Below are positions 1-10,929 of a stretch of 64,000 bases of DNA, in pieces. The stretch comes from Eledone cirrhosa (Eukaryota > Mollusca > Cephalopoda > Octopoda > Eledonidae), in the NCBI GenBank assembly GCA_964016885.1, contig OZ024759.1:9714831-9778830 (forward strand). The letters run 5' to 3'. The notes beneath the pieces were generated by a model. The model saw nothing but the letters and a program-made list of their open reading frames with translations. It did no database searches and was not told the DNA's origin. Numbering within the stretch: position 1 is the stretch's first letter; each line of letters begins with the position of its first letter. Both the position numbers and the translations under genes were made by a program.

Positions 1-835
1 ATCTCACAACATTTACATTACTCTATATATACTATTGAATTTTTACAGTAAAGGCTTTACCTCACATAATATCTCACATGACATTTACATTACTCTATAG
101 ACACTATTGTATTTTCATGGTAAAGGCTTTTCCTCACATAATATCTCATAACATTTACATTACTCTATATATACTATTCTATTTTCACAGTAAAGGCTTT
201 TCCTCACATAATATCTCACATTACTCTATATAGCGGTGGATTGGCAGTATCGGTAGAGGGTCGGACGCCATGCTTTCCAGCATAGTTACGTCCCTTTACG
301 ATCTGAGTTCAAATCCCGCCGAGGTTGACTTTGCCTTTCATCCTTACGGGGTCGATAAAATAAAGTACCAGTAATGCACTGAGTAATTGCTGGCCTTGTG
401 CCTAAAGTAGAAACAATTACTCTATATATACTATTTTATTTTCACAGTAAAGGCTTTACCTCACATAATATCTCACATAACATTTACATTACTCTATATA
501 TACTATTGAATTTTCACAGTAAAGGCTTTACCTCACATAATATCTCATAACATTTACATTACTCTATATATACTATTGCATTTTCACATTAAAGGCTTTA
601 CCTCACATAATATCTCACATAACATTTACATTACTCTATATATACTATTGTATTTTCACAGTAAAGGCTTTACCTCATAATATCTCACATAACATTTACA
701 TTACTCTATATATACTATTGTATTTTCACATTAAAGGCTTTACCTCACATAATCTCTCACATAACATTTACATTACTCTATATATACTATTGTATTTTCA
801 CAGTAAAGGCTTTATTTCAAATAATTATCTCACAT
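1..835 (+). repeat. 72-bp satellite array (MITE-derived)
   Basis: Tandem units of about 72 bp contain ATTACTCTATATATACTATT and AGTAAAGGCTTTACCTCACA. A 60-bp variant lacks a 12-bp ATAATATCTCAC block. The array is interrupted by a SINE at 233-416. Units here are more diverged than in the 25.7-31.6 kb array. Confidence 0.9.
233..416 (+). mobile_element. tRNA-derived SINE (family A) with target duplication
   Basis: The head GCGGTGGATTGGCAGTATCGG and the internal B-box-like GTTCAAATCCCGCC mark a tRNA-derived SINE. The body has a TCGATAAAATAAAGTACCAG segment and ends TAGAAACAA. A 12-bp target duplication TTACTCTATATA flanks it at 221-232 and 417-428, so it jumped into the satellite after the array had formed. 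Confidence 0.88.
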
Positions 836-957
836 AACATTGAATCTGAGATTTTGATATTTATTTCGAGAACAATACCTTAACATCAGTATAAGTGGCC
901 GGTTACAACTGGTTTGAACAGAAAGAGGTGAGGGAATTTTGGCCAGATATGATTGGT

Positions 958-3900
958 TTAACCCTTTAGCATTTACTATTGTATATACTATTGCATTTCT
1001 ATGGTAAAGGCTTCACCTCACATAATTATCTCACATAATATCGAATCTATGAGATTTTGATATTTATTTTGAGAAAAATACCTTAACATGAGTATGAGGG
1101 GCTGGTTACAGCCAGTCTGAACAGAAAGAGGTGAGAGAATTCTGACTGGATATGGCTGGTTTGAACAGAAAGAGGTGAGAGAATTCTGGCCAGATATGGC
1201 TGGTTTGAACAGAAAGAGGTGAGGGAATTCTGTCTGGATATGGCTGGTTTGAACAGAAAGAGGTGAGGGAATTCTGGCTGGATATGACCAGTTTGATCAG
1301 AAAGAGGTGAGGGAATTCTGTCTGGATATGGCTGGTTTGAACAGAAAGAGGTGAGGGAATTCTGTCCAGATATGGCTGGTTTGAACAGAAAGAGGTGAGG
1401 GAATTCTGTCTGGATATGGCTGGTTTGAACAGAAAGAGGTGAGGGAATTCTGGCTGGATATGACCGGTTTGATCAGAACGAGGTGAGGGAATTCTGTCCA
1501 GATATGGCCGGTTTGAACAGAAAGAGGTGAGGGAATTCTGGCTGGATATGGCTGGTTTGAACAGAAAGAGGTGAGGGAATTCTGGCTGGATATGGCTGGT
1601 TTGAACAGAAAGAGGTGAGGGAATTCTGTCCAGATATGGCTGGTTTGAACAGAAAGAGGTGAGGGAATTCTGTCTGGATATGGCTGGTTTGAACAGAAAG
1701 AGGTGAGGGAATTCCGGCTGGATATGGCCGGTTTGATCAGAAAGAGGTGAGAGAATTCTGTCTAGATATGGCTGGTTTGAACAGAAAGAGGTGAGGGAAT
1801 TCTGTCCAGATATGGCCGGTTTGAACAGAAAGAGGTGAGGGAATTCTGGCTGGATATGACCGGTTTGATCAGAAAGAGGTGAGAGAATTCTGGCTGGATA
1901 TGGCTGGTTTGAACAGAAAGAGGTGAGGGAATTCCGGCTGGATATGGCCGGTTTGATCAGAAAGAGGTGAGAGAATTCTGGCTGGATATGGCTGGTTTTA
2001 ACAGAAAGAGGTGAGGGAATTCTGGCTGGATATGGCCGGTTTGAACAGAAAGAGGTGAGGGAATTCTGTGTGGATATGGCCGGTTTGAACAGAAAGAGGT
2101 GAGGGAATTCTGGCTGGATATGGCCGGTTTGAACAGAAAGAGGTGAGGGAATTCTGTCCAGATATGGCTGGTTTGAACAGAAAGAGATGAGGGAATTCTG
2201 TGTGGATATGGCCGGTTTGAACAGAAAGAGGTGAGGGAATTCTGTCCAGATATGGCCGGTTTGAACAGAAAGAGGTGAGGGAATTCTGTCCAGATATGGC
2301 CGGTTTGAACAGAAAGAGGTGAGGGAATTCTGTGTGGATATGGCTGGTTTGATCAGAAAGAGGTGAGGGAATTCTGGCTGGATATGGCTGGTTTGAACAG
2401 AAAGAGGTGAGGGAATTCTGGCCAGATATGGCTGGTTTGAACAGAAAGAGGTGAGGGAATTCTGGCTGGATATGGCTGGTTTGAACAGAAAGAGGTGAGG
2501 GAATTCTGGCTGGATATGGCTGGTTTGAACAGAAAGAGGTGAGGGAATGCTGTCCAGATATGGCTGGTTTGATCAGAAAAAGGTGAGGGAATGCTGGCTG
2601 GATATGGCCGGTTTGAACAGAAAGAGGTGAGGGAATTCTGGCTGGATATGGCTGGTTTGAACAGAAAGAGGTGAGGGAATTCTGACTGGATATGGCTGGT
2701 TTGAACAGAAAGAGGTGAGGGAATTCTGGCTGGATATGGCTGGTTTGAACAGAAAGAGGTGAGGGAATTCTGGCTGGATATGGCTGGTTTGAACAGAAAG
2801 AGGTGAGGGAATTCTGGCTGGATATGGCTGGTTTGAACAGAAAGAGGTGAGGGAATTCTGGCTGGATATGGCTGGTTTGAACAGAAAGAGGTGAGGGAAT
2901 TCTGGCTGGATATGGCTGGTTTGAACAGAAAGAGGTGAGGGAATGCTGTCCAGATATGGCCGGTTTGAACAGAAAGAGGTGAGGGAATGCTGTCCAGATA
3001 TGGCTGGTTTGATCAGAAAAAGGTGAGGGAATGCTGGCTGGATATGGCTGGTTTGAACAGAAAGAGGTGAGGGAATGCTGTCCAGATATGGCTGGTTTGA
3101 TCAGAAAAAGGTGAGGGAATGCTGGCTGGATATGTCCGGTTTGAACAGAAAGAGGTGAGGGAATTCTGGCTGGATATGGCTGGTTTGAACAGAAAGAGGT
3201 GAGGGAATTCTGACTGGATATGGCTGGTTTGAACAGAAAGAGGTGAGGGAATTCTGGCTGGATATGGCTGGTTTGAACAGAAAGAGGTGAGGGAATTCTG
3301 GCTGGATATGGCTGGTTTGAACAGAAAGAGGTGAGGGAATTCTGGCTGGATATGGCTGGTTTGAACAGAAAGAGGTGAGGGAATTCTGGCTGGATATGGC
3401 TGGTTTGAACAGAAAGAGGTGAGGGAATGCTGTCCAGATATGGCCGGTTTGAACAGAAAGAGGTGAGGGAATGCTGTCCAGATATGGCCAGTTTGAACAG
3501 AAAGAGGTGAGGGAATGCTGTCCAGATATGGCCAGTTTGAACAGAAAGAGGTGAGAGAATTCTGTCCAGATATGGCCAGTTTGAACAGAAAGAGGTGAGG
3601 GAATGCTGTCCAGATATGGCCAGTTTGAACAGAAAGAGGTGAGGGAATGCTGTCCAGATATGGCCAGTTTGAACAGAAAGAGGTGAGGGAATGCTGTCCA
3701 GATATGGCCAGTTTGAACAGAAAGAGGTGAGGGAATGCTGTCCAGATATGGCCGGTTTGAACAGAAAGAGGTGAGGGAATGCTGTCCAGATATGGCCAGT
3801 TTGAACAGAAAGAGGTGAGGGAATGCTGTCCAGATATGGCTGGTTTGAACAGAAAGAGGTGAGGGAATTCTGTCCAGATATGGCCAGTTTGAACAGAAAG

Positions 3901-4743
3901 AGGTGAGGGAATGCTGTCCAGATATGGCTGGTTTGAACAGAAAGAGGTGAGGGAATGCTGTCCAGATATGGCCAGTTTGAACAGAAAGAGGTGAGGGAAT
4001 GCTGTCCAGATATGGCTGGTTTGAATAGAAAGAGGTGAGGGAATGCTGTCCAGATATGGCTGGTTTGAACAGAAAGAGGTGAGGGAATTCTGTCCAGATA
4101 TGGCCAGTTTGAACAGAAAGAGGTGAGGGAATGCTGTCCAGATATGGCTGGTTTGATCAGAAAGAGGTGAGGGAATTCTGTCCAGATATGGCCAGTTTGA
4201 ACAGAAAGAGGTGAGGGAATGCTGTCCAGATATGGCTGGTTTGAACAGAAAGAGGTGAGGGAATGCTGTCCAGATATGGCCAGTTTGAACAGAAAGAGGT
4301 GAGGGAATGCTGTCCAGATATGGCCGGTTTGAACAGAAAGAGGTGAGGGAATGCTGTCCAGATATGGCCAGTTTGAACAGAAAGAGGTGAGGGAATGCTG
4401 TCCAGATATGGCTGGTTTGAACAGAAAGAGGTGAGGGAATTCTGTCCAGATATGGCCAGTTTGAACAGAAAGAGGTGAGGGAATGCTGTCCAGATATGGC
4501 TGGTTTGAACAGAAAGAGGTGAGGGAATGCTGTCCAGATATGACCAGTTTGAACAGAAAGAGGTGAGGGAATGCTGTCCAGATATGGCCGGTTTGAACAG
4601 AAAGAGGTGAGGGAATGCTGTCCAGATATGGCCAGTTTGAACAGAAAGAGGTGAGGGAATGCTGTCCAGATATGGCTGGTTTGATCAGAAAGAGGTGAGG
4701 GAATTCCGGCTGGATATGGCAGGTTTAAATGCTAAAAGGTTAA
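958..4743 (+). mobile_element. TTAA-type MITE copy 2, 44-bp units expanded
   Basis: Starts TTAACCCTTTAGCATTTA at 958 and ends with its inverted repeat TAAATGCTAAAAGGTTAA (one mismatch) at 4743. Inside are one degenerate 72-bp unit, the single-copy core, and then about 82 tandem 44-bp units. TTAA at both ends and CCC-starting termini fit a piggyBac-type non-autonomous element. No transposase is encoded. Confidence 0.8.
1095..4735 (+). repeat. 44-bp satellite array, about 82 copies
   Basis: The unit is 44 bp and includes GGTTTGAACAGAAAGAGGTG followed by AGGGAATTCTG or AGGGAATGCTG and a TCCAGATATGGC or GCTGGATATGGC variant. The left part is richer in GGCTGG/GAATTC variants and the right part (after about 3420) in TCCAGAT/GAATGC variants, showing local homogenisation. 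It lies entirely within MITE copy 2, in the 3'-side intron or flank of the SOD-repeat gene. Confidence 0.92.
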
Positions 4744-4857
4744 AGCGGACAAAAAAAAAAAAAAGGGAAACGAAAAGAAGAAAAATAAAAAAGAATCAAA
4801 CTGTACTGTTTTTATATTTTGTGTTTTCTATGAAAGAAATTAAAACCAAAAACCTAC

Positions 4858-4970
4858 CCAGAAAGTAGAGCTTGAGAATCCGACAGTCTTTTCTGATGGG
4901 TAAATGTTCAATTGACAAATGCCAGTCTTCAGTCTGGAGAGCTTTAGCTACATCGTTGATTAACTTGACC
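4858..4970 (-). CDS. Exon 8 of Cu-only SOD repeat protein (last exon in window)
   Basis: The minus strand reads CTCTCTCAG|G at the acceptor (ctg at 4971-4973) and TTTCTGG|GTAGGT at the donor (4857). The frame from the previous exon (phase 2) gives VKLINDVAKALQTEDWHLSI and then EHLPIRKDC. It resembles the SOD-fold strand that normally carries the HxH copper motif, but here the motif is WHLSI, so copper binding is not expected. The exon ends in phase 1, so the gene continues, yet nothing coding is seen further left in the window. This short exon is inferred from phase and domain continuity. Confidence 0.65.
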
Positions 4971-5007
4971 CTGAGAGAGAGAAAGAGAGAGAGTGTAATT
5001 TAATAAT

Positions 5008-5199
5008 TGTTTCTACTTTAGGCACAAGGCCAGCAATTACCTAGTGCATTACTGGTACTTTATTTTATCGACCCGTAAGGATGAAAGGCAAAGTCAACCT
5101 CGGCGGGATTTGAACTCAGATCGTAAAGGGACGTAACTCTATGCTGGAAAGCATGGCGTCCGACTCTCTACTGATACTGCCAATCCACCAATCCAATCC
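5008..5199 (-). mobile_element. tRNA-derived SINE (family A), reverse orientation
   Basis: Reverse complement of the SINE at 233-416: it starts TGTTTCTACTTTAGGCACAA and ends in the inverted head CCAATCCACC. An 11-bp target duplication AATTTAATAAT flanks it at 4997-5007 and 5200-5210. Confidence 0.88.
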
Positions 5200-5214
5200 A
5201 ATTTAATAATGTAC

Positions 5215-5440
5215 AAAATTCATAGGCTAAAAAGTTCATAAGCTGACCAAGAGACTCTCATGGAATGACCAAATGAGGTTTTTTTTTCAATATTGTCCCT
5301 ATAAAGAAACAGTGCAGTTATTAATAAGAAGAGCTGAAATTAATGCTTGCAAGATTTCACAGCTCTAGCATCAATCCTTCATAGTTAGCCTAGGAACAGT
5401 TCAGCCGACCCTCGTAGTACAGTTAATACAAATCATTGTG
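5215..5440. mobile_element. Degenerate short TIR element related to 20829-21025
   Basis: Contains AAAAAGTTCATAAGCTGACC near the left and a TAGTTAGCCTAGGAACAG-type sequence near the right, with the interior (CATGGAATGACC, AAGAAACAGTGCAG, ATTAATAAGAAGAG) closely matching the better copy at 20829-21025. The termini are mutated. No coding capacity. Confidence 0.55.
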
Positions 5441-5448
5441 AGATATAT

Positions 5449-5634
5449 AATTGTTTCTACTATAGGCACAAGGCCAGCAATTACTCCAGTGCATTACTGG
5501 TACTTTATTTTATCGACCCTGTAAGGATGAAAGGCAAAGTTAACCTCGGCGGGATTTGAACTCAGATCATAAAGGGACGTAACTATGCTAGAAGGCATGG
5601 CGTCCGACCCTCTATCGATACTGCTATTTCACCA
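5449..5634 (-). mobile_element. tRNA-derived SINE (family A), reverse, plus a tail fragment
   Basis: Same family as 5008-5199, with AATTGTTTCTACTATAGGCA at its left. A second truncated piece (TTTCTACTTTAGCCACAAGG, 5639-5668) follows directly, so two insertions are stacked. No clear target duplication was found. Confidence 0.8.
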
Positions 5635-5687
5635 ATGATTTCTACTTTAGCCACAAGGCCAGCAATTATGGGAGAGGGGAAAGTCAA

Positions 5688-6150
5688 TTAACCCTTAGCA
5701 TTTACATTACTCTATATTTACTATTGTATTGTCACAGTAAAGGCTTTACCTCACATAATATCTTACATAACATTTACATTACTCTATATATACTATTGTA
5801 TTGTCACAGTAAAGGCTTTACCTCACATTATATCTCACATAACATTTACATTACTCTATATATACTATTGTATTGTCACAGTAAAGGCTTTACCTCACAT
5901 AACATTTACATTACTCTATATATACTATTGTATTGTCACAGTAAAGGCTTTACCTCACATAACATTTACATTACTCTATATATACTATTGTATTGTCACA
6001 GTAAAGGCTTTACCTCACATAACATTTATATTACTCTATATATACTATTGTATTTTCATGGTAAAGGCTTCATCTTACATAATATCGAATCTACGAGATT
6101 TTGATATTTATTTTGAGAATAATACCTTAACATCAGTATGAGTGGCCTTT
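5688..6150 (+). mobile_element. TTAA-type MITE copy 3, truncated on the right
   Basis: Starts TTAACCCTTAGCATTTACAT at 5688 (one base deleted in the terminal repeat). It has about five 72/60-bp units to 6085, then the core GAGATTTTGATATTTATT and ACATCAGTATGAGTGGCC, and stops before the 44-bp unit. Confidence 0.75.
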
Positions 6151-6290
6151 TACACACACATACATTCGCATAGGCAGCAGATGTAAAGAGAGAGTGGTAT
6201 GAGGTAGTAAAAAACACTCCTTTCTCTTTACGTGTTGTGACAGAAATTTATATATAAAACTATGGAGGCACATGGCTTAGTGGTTAAACC

Positions 6291-6295
<5 letters not shown>

Positions 6296-6346
<51 letters not shown>
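6296..6346. repeat. (GT)n/(AT)n microsatellite
   Basis: About 36 bp of GT dinucleotides followed by ATATATAT. It separates a partial SINE head (6266-6295) from a full SINE. Confidence 0.9.
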
Positions 6347-6684
6347 GGAGGCACATGGCTTAGTGGTTAGAGCATTGGCCTTGTAATCGATAGGTTGTGA
6401 GTTCAATTCTCAGACTGGGTGATGTGTTGTTTCTTTGAGCAAGACACTTTATTTCACATTGCTCCAGTTTACTCAGCTGTAGAAATGAGATGATAGGGAC
6501 TGGGGTCCCTATCATTCCACTGCAAAGTGGTCGTGGAGGTGCCACGGCAAAAAAAGCACCCAGCACTCACTGTAAATGAGGTTGGTGTTAGGAAGGGCAT
6601 CCAGCTGTAGAAATCAAGCCAGAATCAGTTCCCGTCCCACCCTTGCAAGCAGGGAAAAGTGGACGTAAAATGATGATGATGATA
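6347..6684 (+). mobile_element. tRNA-derived SINE (family B) with RTE-type tail
   Basis: The tRNA-like head has GGCTTAGTGGTTAGAGCATT (A box) and GTGAGTTCAATTCTC (B box). The body ends CCCTTGCAAGCAGGGAAAAG, ACGTAAAAT and (GAT)n. The last 150 bp match the 3' ends of the RTE-like LINEs in this window, which suggests mobilisation by that LINE. Confidence 0.85.
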
Positions 6685-6692
6685 AGACTTAC

Positions 6693-6819
6693 TTGTCAAA
6701 TCGTTTAGTTCTCCAATAAGACATCGTAACATATGGTTGCTTTAATGGAATAATATCTGCACAGGTCATCATCTTTTGTCCTTGGTTTTCTGAGAAGAAC
6801 ACGAATGATCTGCCATAAA
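6693..6819 (-). CDS. Exon 7 of Cu-only SOD repeat protein
   Basis: Acceptor CTTTCCAG|TT (ctg at 6820-6822), donor GACAA|GTAAGT. Completing the split codon from exon 6 (G|TT) gives VYGRSFVFFSENQGQ and then MTCADI, the SOD signature region that follows the LPL strand. The His found at VVH in the catalytic unit is Phe here. The unit then enters the next repeat (CADIIPLKQPYVTMSYW). The exon is 127 nt and ends in phase 2, matching exon 8. Confidence 0.8.
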
Positions 6820-6966
6820 CTGGAAAGACATAACAGAAAAATTAAAGTCATTTATCAAATCATATTTGTCAGAGTTATTATAAAACCAGGATTGTGAAGG
6901 TATATGGCCTAGTGAGAATTGGATTGAACCCAGGAATCACATACATATATATATACACATACACAC

Positions 6967-7440
6967 ATCATCATCATCATCATCATTTTACGTCCGCTTT
7001 TCCCTGCTTGCAAGGGTGGGACGGGTCTTATTCAGCACAGCATCTCTCCACTCGTCACGGTCCTTCGTCATCTCCACCGTGAGCTTCAATGATCTGAGGT
7101 TTGTTTTCACCACCTCCGCCCATGTTTTTCGTGGTCTACCTCTACCACGTCTTCCTTCAACTGGCAATTCCTGGCACTTCTTCACCCATCGGTCATCCTC
7201 CATGCGCATCACATGTCCATACCACCTCAGTCTCCTCTCCCGTACACTACATTCTATCCCTCTCAGACACAGTTTCTCTCTCAATACATCACATGTCCAT
7301 ACCACCTCAGTCTCCTCTCCCGTACACTACATTCTATCCCTCTCAGACACAGTTTCTCTCTCAACACATTTATGCTGGGTCGTTCACGCACATTTACACT
7401 GCACATCCAACGGAGCATGCTTGCCTCATTTCACACACAT
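6967..7440 (-). pseudogene. RTE-like LINE 3' fragment with 80-bp internal duplication
   Basis: On the minus strand, residues [19 protein letters not shown] and TRPTLASR match the C-terminal end of the RTE-type ORF seen elsewhere here, ending at (CATCAT)n at 6967. An 80-bp direct duplication (7208 and 7288) repeats the LREKLCLRGIECSVRERRLR block and shifts the frame. The same duplication is found at 38761-38920. Confidence 0.85.
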
Positions 7441-7452
7441 ATATATATATAT

Positions 7453-7665
7453 AGGAACGAGTAGGACCCCGACGGCTGAGCTCAAGCCGTTTCGACGGCT
7501 AATTCTGGACTAAAAATCTTTTTAGTCCAGAATTAGCCGTCGAAACGGCTTGAACTCAGCCGTCGGGGTCCTACTCGTTCCTATTATCCACTCTACTACC
7601 CTAAGTATTGAGTACTTTGGTGCGTTATGGTCCACCTGGTTCCTTACCACATTTCTTCCGTTATA
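7453..7665 (-). mobile_element. Foldback: two inverted copies of a GAAAC-hairpin element end
   Basis: 7453-7582 is a palindrome with arms of about 60 bp (GGAACGAGTAGGACCCCGAC... mirrored after a short CTAAAAATCTTTTTAG centre). The right arm continues into CCACTCTACTACCCTAAGTA and GTGCGTTATGGTCCACC, a tail also found at 34043-34232, 59216-59345 and 60950-61085. It is probably the terminal repeat of a Penelope-like or other retroelement; the family is not proven. Confidence 0.6.
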
Positions 7666-7775
7666 TATATATATATATACATACACACACATATATATAT
7701 ATATACATACACACATATATATATATATACATACACACACATATATATATAATCATACACACACATATATATTGA
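7660..7775. repeat. (TA)n/(ACATAC)n microsatellite
   Basis: Alternating ATATATATAT and CATACACACA blocks immediately upstream of an RTE-like LINE copy. Confidence 0.9.
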
Positions 7776-7794
7776 CTTCTAACTAGTTAGGCAG

Positions 7795-10202
7795 CGGGAC
7801 AGGCAGATAGTGTCTAATACCAAGGCATACCCTGGGGAAGAATGTACCCCACAGCATAGGTTAGTCGTTAGTGATATCTCAGTAAGCAAGAGATGGAATG
7901 AGACATACAGGAAGGTGTGGAGAAGAAAGGTCTGGAAGCTAAAAGACCTTTCACTAAAATACAAATTTAGGAAAGCCCTTCAAGATGTATATGACGTATA
8001 GACGTATGACATAGATAATAACTGGAATTTCTTACGTGACAACTTACTGCAGGCTACTGATGAAACTTGTGGTTGGAGCATAGCTCCAACCAGACAGAGA
8101 GTGACCTGGTGGTGGAACAGCACAGTAGATAAGGCCATTAGAGACAAAAGACTAGCATGGAAGGCTTGGAAAAAGGGTAGGAGTAGAGAAGGATATACAG
8201 CCGCTCAGAGAGAAGCTAGACGTCAGGTGTACTTAGCACGCAGGGAGGCGGAGAGTAGGAGGTTTGCCAATGTTCTGCGACGGGAAGATCAGAGGCGTGC
8301 GGTCTTCCACATTACAAGGCAGTGTGTCAATACAAATCAGGATGTTGTTGGAGATAAATGTGTCCGGAATGATGCCGGTGTACTTAGTGTCACGAATGAT
8401 CAGAAAAAGGAGGCCTGGAAATGTCATTATGAGAGACTGATGAATGTGGAGAACGAATGGGAGAGAAAGAAATTACCCTTAGTAGATCCAACAGAGGGAC
8501 CAGCTATTGAGATTGATGAATATAGGGTCCAAGAGGCGATTAAGGAAATGATAAATGGCAAGGCTACTGGACCATCGGGGATAGTTGCTGAGATGCTGAA
8601 GGCATCAGGGGACGTAGGCAATAAACTGGTTGCACGTATCATCAATCAGGCTATATATGGTGGTGTCATACCCAAAGACTGGTGCAGCAGTATTCTCATA
8701 AATTGCTACAAAGGTAAAGGGGATGCTCGGGAGAGGAACAATTATAGGGGTATAAAACTGATGGAACAGGTTATGAAAGTGGCAGAACGGATATTAGCAC
8801 AACTAATTAGAGAAAGGGTCAAACTAGATGAGATGCAGTTTGGTTTTGTGCCTGGGAAAAGTACAACAGATGCCCTCTTCTTGGTGAGACAATTGCAAGA
8901 GAGGTTCTTAGAGAAAAATAAGCCACAATCCTTAGCCTTTGTTGACCTAGAGAAGGCCTTTGATAGGGTACCCTGATCTGTTATCTGGTGGTCCCTAAGG
9001 AAACTAGGTGTTGAGGAATGGCTTGTGAGGATAGTGCAAACTTTGTACAGAGGTGTTGTCAGTAAAGTCAGGGTAGGAATGGAGTTTAGTGAGGAATTCC
9101 AGATACAAGTAGGAGTACATCAAGGTTCGGTCCTCAGCCCGCTCTTGTTCATTATAGTCCTCCAAGCCATAACAGAGGAGTTTAAGACTGGCTTCCATGG
9201 GAACTTCTCTATGCTGACGATCTGGTTCTTATAGCAGAATCAGTAGAGGAGCTAGAGAATAAATTCTGGCTATGGAAACAGCAGTTGGAAGCAAGAGGAC
9301 TGAGAGTGAACCTAGCTAAGACAAAAGTGTTGAGTAGAAAAGAGGACAAAACTGATTCCGTCAGGGAAATGGCCATGTTCGATATGCAGAAAAGGAACTG
9401 GCATAAATTCTATAAAATGCACACAATGCAGATCCTGGGTACACAAGAGATGTAGCGGGATAGCAGGCAAACTAACAGGTAGGGAGAAATATGTATGCAG
9501 TAGATGTACAGGGAAATTAGACAGTAGAAGTCGCATTGATAGACACATTTTTCAAATGCAGGAGGGTGCTACAGAAGTGGTGGATAGCTTCCGGTACCTA
9601 GGAGATCAGATTAGCATGGGAGGGGAGTGTTCCGAGGCCATAGTATCTAGAATAAGGACGGGTTGGAAGAAGTTCAGGCAGCTGCTTCCTCTGCTGACAA
9701 AGAAGGGTTTCTCCCTGCGTACGAAAGGCCGGTTATATGATGCCTGTGTGAGGAGCGCGATGCTGCATGGTAGTGAGACATGGGCAGCAACTGCAGAGGA
9801 TATGCGACGGCTGGAGAGAAATGAGGCAAGCATGCTCCGTTGGATGTGCAGTGTCAATGTGCATGAACGACCCAGCATGAATGTGTTGAGAGAGAAACTG
9901 TATCTGAGAGGGATAGAATGTAGTGTACGGGAGAGGAGACTGAGGTGGTATGGACATGTGATGCGCATGGAGGATGACAGATGGGTGAAGAAGTGCCAGG
10001 AAATGCCAGTGGAAGGAAGACGTGGTAGAGGTAGACCACGAAAAACATGGGCGGAGGTGGCGAGAACAGACCTCAGATCGCTGAAGCTCACGGTGGAGAT
10101 GACGAAGGACCGTGATGAGTGGCGAGATGCTGTGCTGAATAAGACCCGTCCCACCCTTGCAAGCAGGAAAAAGCAGACGTATGATGATGATGGTGATGAT
10201 GA

Positions 10203-10205
<3 letters not shown>
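7795..10205 (+). pseudogene. RTE-like LINE copy, endonuclease tail to 3' end, broken
   Basis: It begins in the C-terminal part of an AP-endonuclease-like domain (7810-8001, PGEECTPQHRLVVSDISV). The reverse transcriptase follows from 8101 with [34 protein letters not shown] and motif [13 protein letters not shown]. An in-frame TGA at 8974-8976 replaces an Arg codon present in other copies. The frame then resumes with [13 protein letters not shown] (motif B, from about 9109). Small deletions near 9190-9355 destroy the YADD region and the zinc finger. The last part (9556-10175) is intact and ends RPTLASRKKQ followed by (GATGAT)n. RTE-type elements are reverse transcribed at the target site. This copy is dead; it is 5'-truncated and next to a TA repeat. 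Confidence 0.88.
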
Positions 10206-10249
<44 letters not shown>

Positions 10250-10257
10250 CACACAGT
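10206..10257. repeat. (TA)n microsatellite
   Basis: About 40 bp of pure AT between the (GAT)n tail of the LINE and a SINE. Confidence 0.92.
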
Positions 10258-10487
10258 GAAGGCATGTGGCTGAGTGGTTAGAGAATTGGATTCGCAATCG
10301 TAAGGTTGTGAGTTCGATTCCTGGACCAGGCGATGCGTTATGTCCTTGAGCAAGACACTTTACTTCACGTTGCTCCTTCTACCTGGAGTTGCGACCGATA
10401 GATAGTATTAGCAATTGGAAAGACCAACGGAAACATTGTTCCCTCGGTCCGATTTGACGAAAGTCGATCGTTCCTTAAAATATATAC
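10258..10487 (+). mobile_element. tRNA-derived SINE (family C)
   Basis: The head GCATGTGGCTGAGTGGTTAG and GTGAGTTCGATTCCTGG are tRNA A- and B-box-like. The body contains TGTCCTTGAGCAAGACACTT and GTTGCGACCGATAGATAGTA and ends CGAAAGTCGATCG. A second, headless copy is at 58044-58225. Confidence 0.82.
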
Positions 10488-10562
10488 ACACATACACATA
10501 CACACACATATTACTCTTTTACCTGTTTCAGCCATCCGGCTGAGGCCATGCTGGGGCACCGC

Positions 10563-10569
<7 letters not shown>

Positions 10570-10595
<26 letters not shown>
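10570..10595. repeat. (TA)n microsatellite
   Basis: Pure AT run directly abutting a short TIR element. Confidence 0.9.
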
Positions 10596-10597
<2 letters not shown>

Positions 10598-10768
10598 GTA
10601 TTTCCCGGCGTCGAAGACTACTTTTTTTCCTAAAATAAGTCTAAAAAAAATCTACCATGCGCCCTGGAGGCCAAAGGTTGTTTATTATCTTTTTTCAAAT
10701 TTCTGGTTGTCAAAATTAGGGCGTGACCCCGAGGACGAAGCGCCCTCGGCGCCAGGAAATACGGTATA
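10596..10768. mobile_element. Short TIR element (MITE, family 2)
   Basis: Left end TACCGTATTTCCCGGCGTCG; right end GGCGCCAGGAAATACGGTA, an imperfect inverted repeat of the left end. Length is about 173 bp with no coding capacity. A half copy with the same left end is at 54785-54866. TA-rich flanks hide the target duplication, so the superfamily is unassigned. Confidence 0.7.
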
Positions 10769-10929
10769 TCAAGTTACAAAACATGAGGAAACAATAGACA
10801 AAAGTAAACGTAGTTTCATCAATCCCTGTGCAACTTTCTACATTATAAGAATGCATCATCGTCAAATAAATGAAAGTTGACAGAGCCACTGGGTTTAGAA
10901 GTAATGACATTGGTTTGGTTTTCTGACTG

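Larger units (their letters stand above)
1..957 (+). mobile_element. TTAA-type MITE copy 1 (left end outside window), 72-bp units expanded
   Basis: The 72-bp satellite runs from the window edge to about 835. It is followed by the single-copy element core (GAGATTTTGATATTTAT at about 845, then the ATACCTTAACATCAGTAT stretch) and one 44-bp unit up to 957. This is the same order as in the compact full copy at 20593-20821. The expected right terminal repeat is lost, because copy 2 starts directly at its TTAA. A SINE is inserted at 233-416. Confidence 0.75.

Noticed and set aside
233..416. Genuine tRNA gene
   Set aside because: Box-like sequences exist but the cloverleaf is degenerate, and the unit with its long 3' body recurs as a SINE with target duplications.
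1095..4735. CRISPR-like regular repeat
   Set aside because: Units are directly adjacent without variable spacers, and the setting is a eukaryotic transposon.
7500..7582. Possible fourth hammerhead in the GAAAC-hairpin elements
   Set aside because: CGAAACGGCT-loop-AGCCGTC has the GAAA, stem III and UC part, but CTGANGA and stem II are missing in all four copies.
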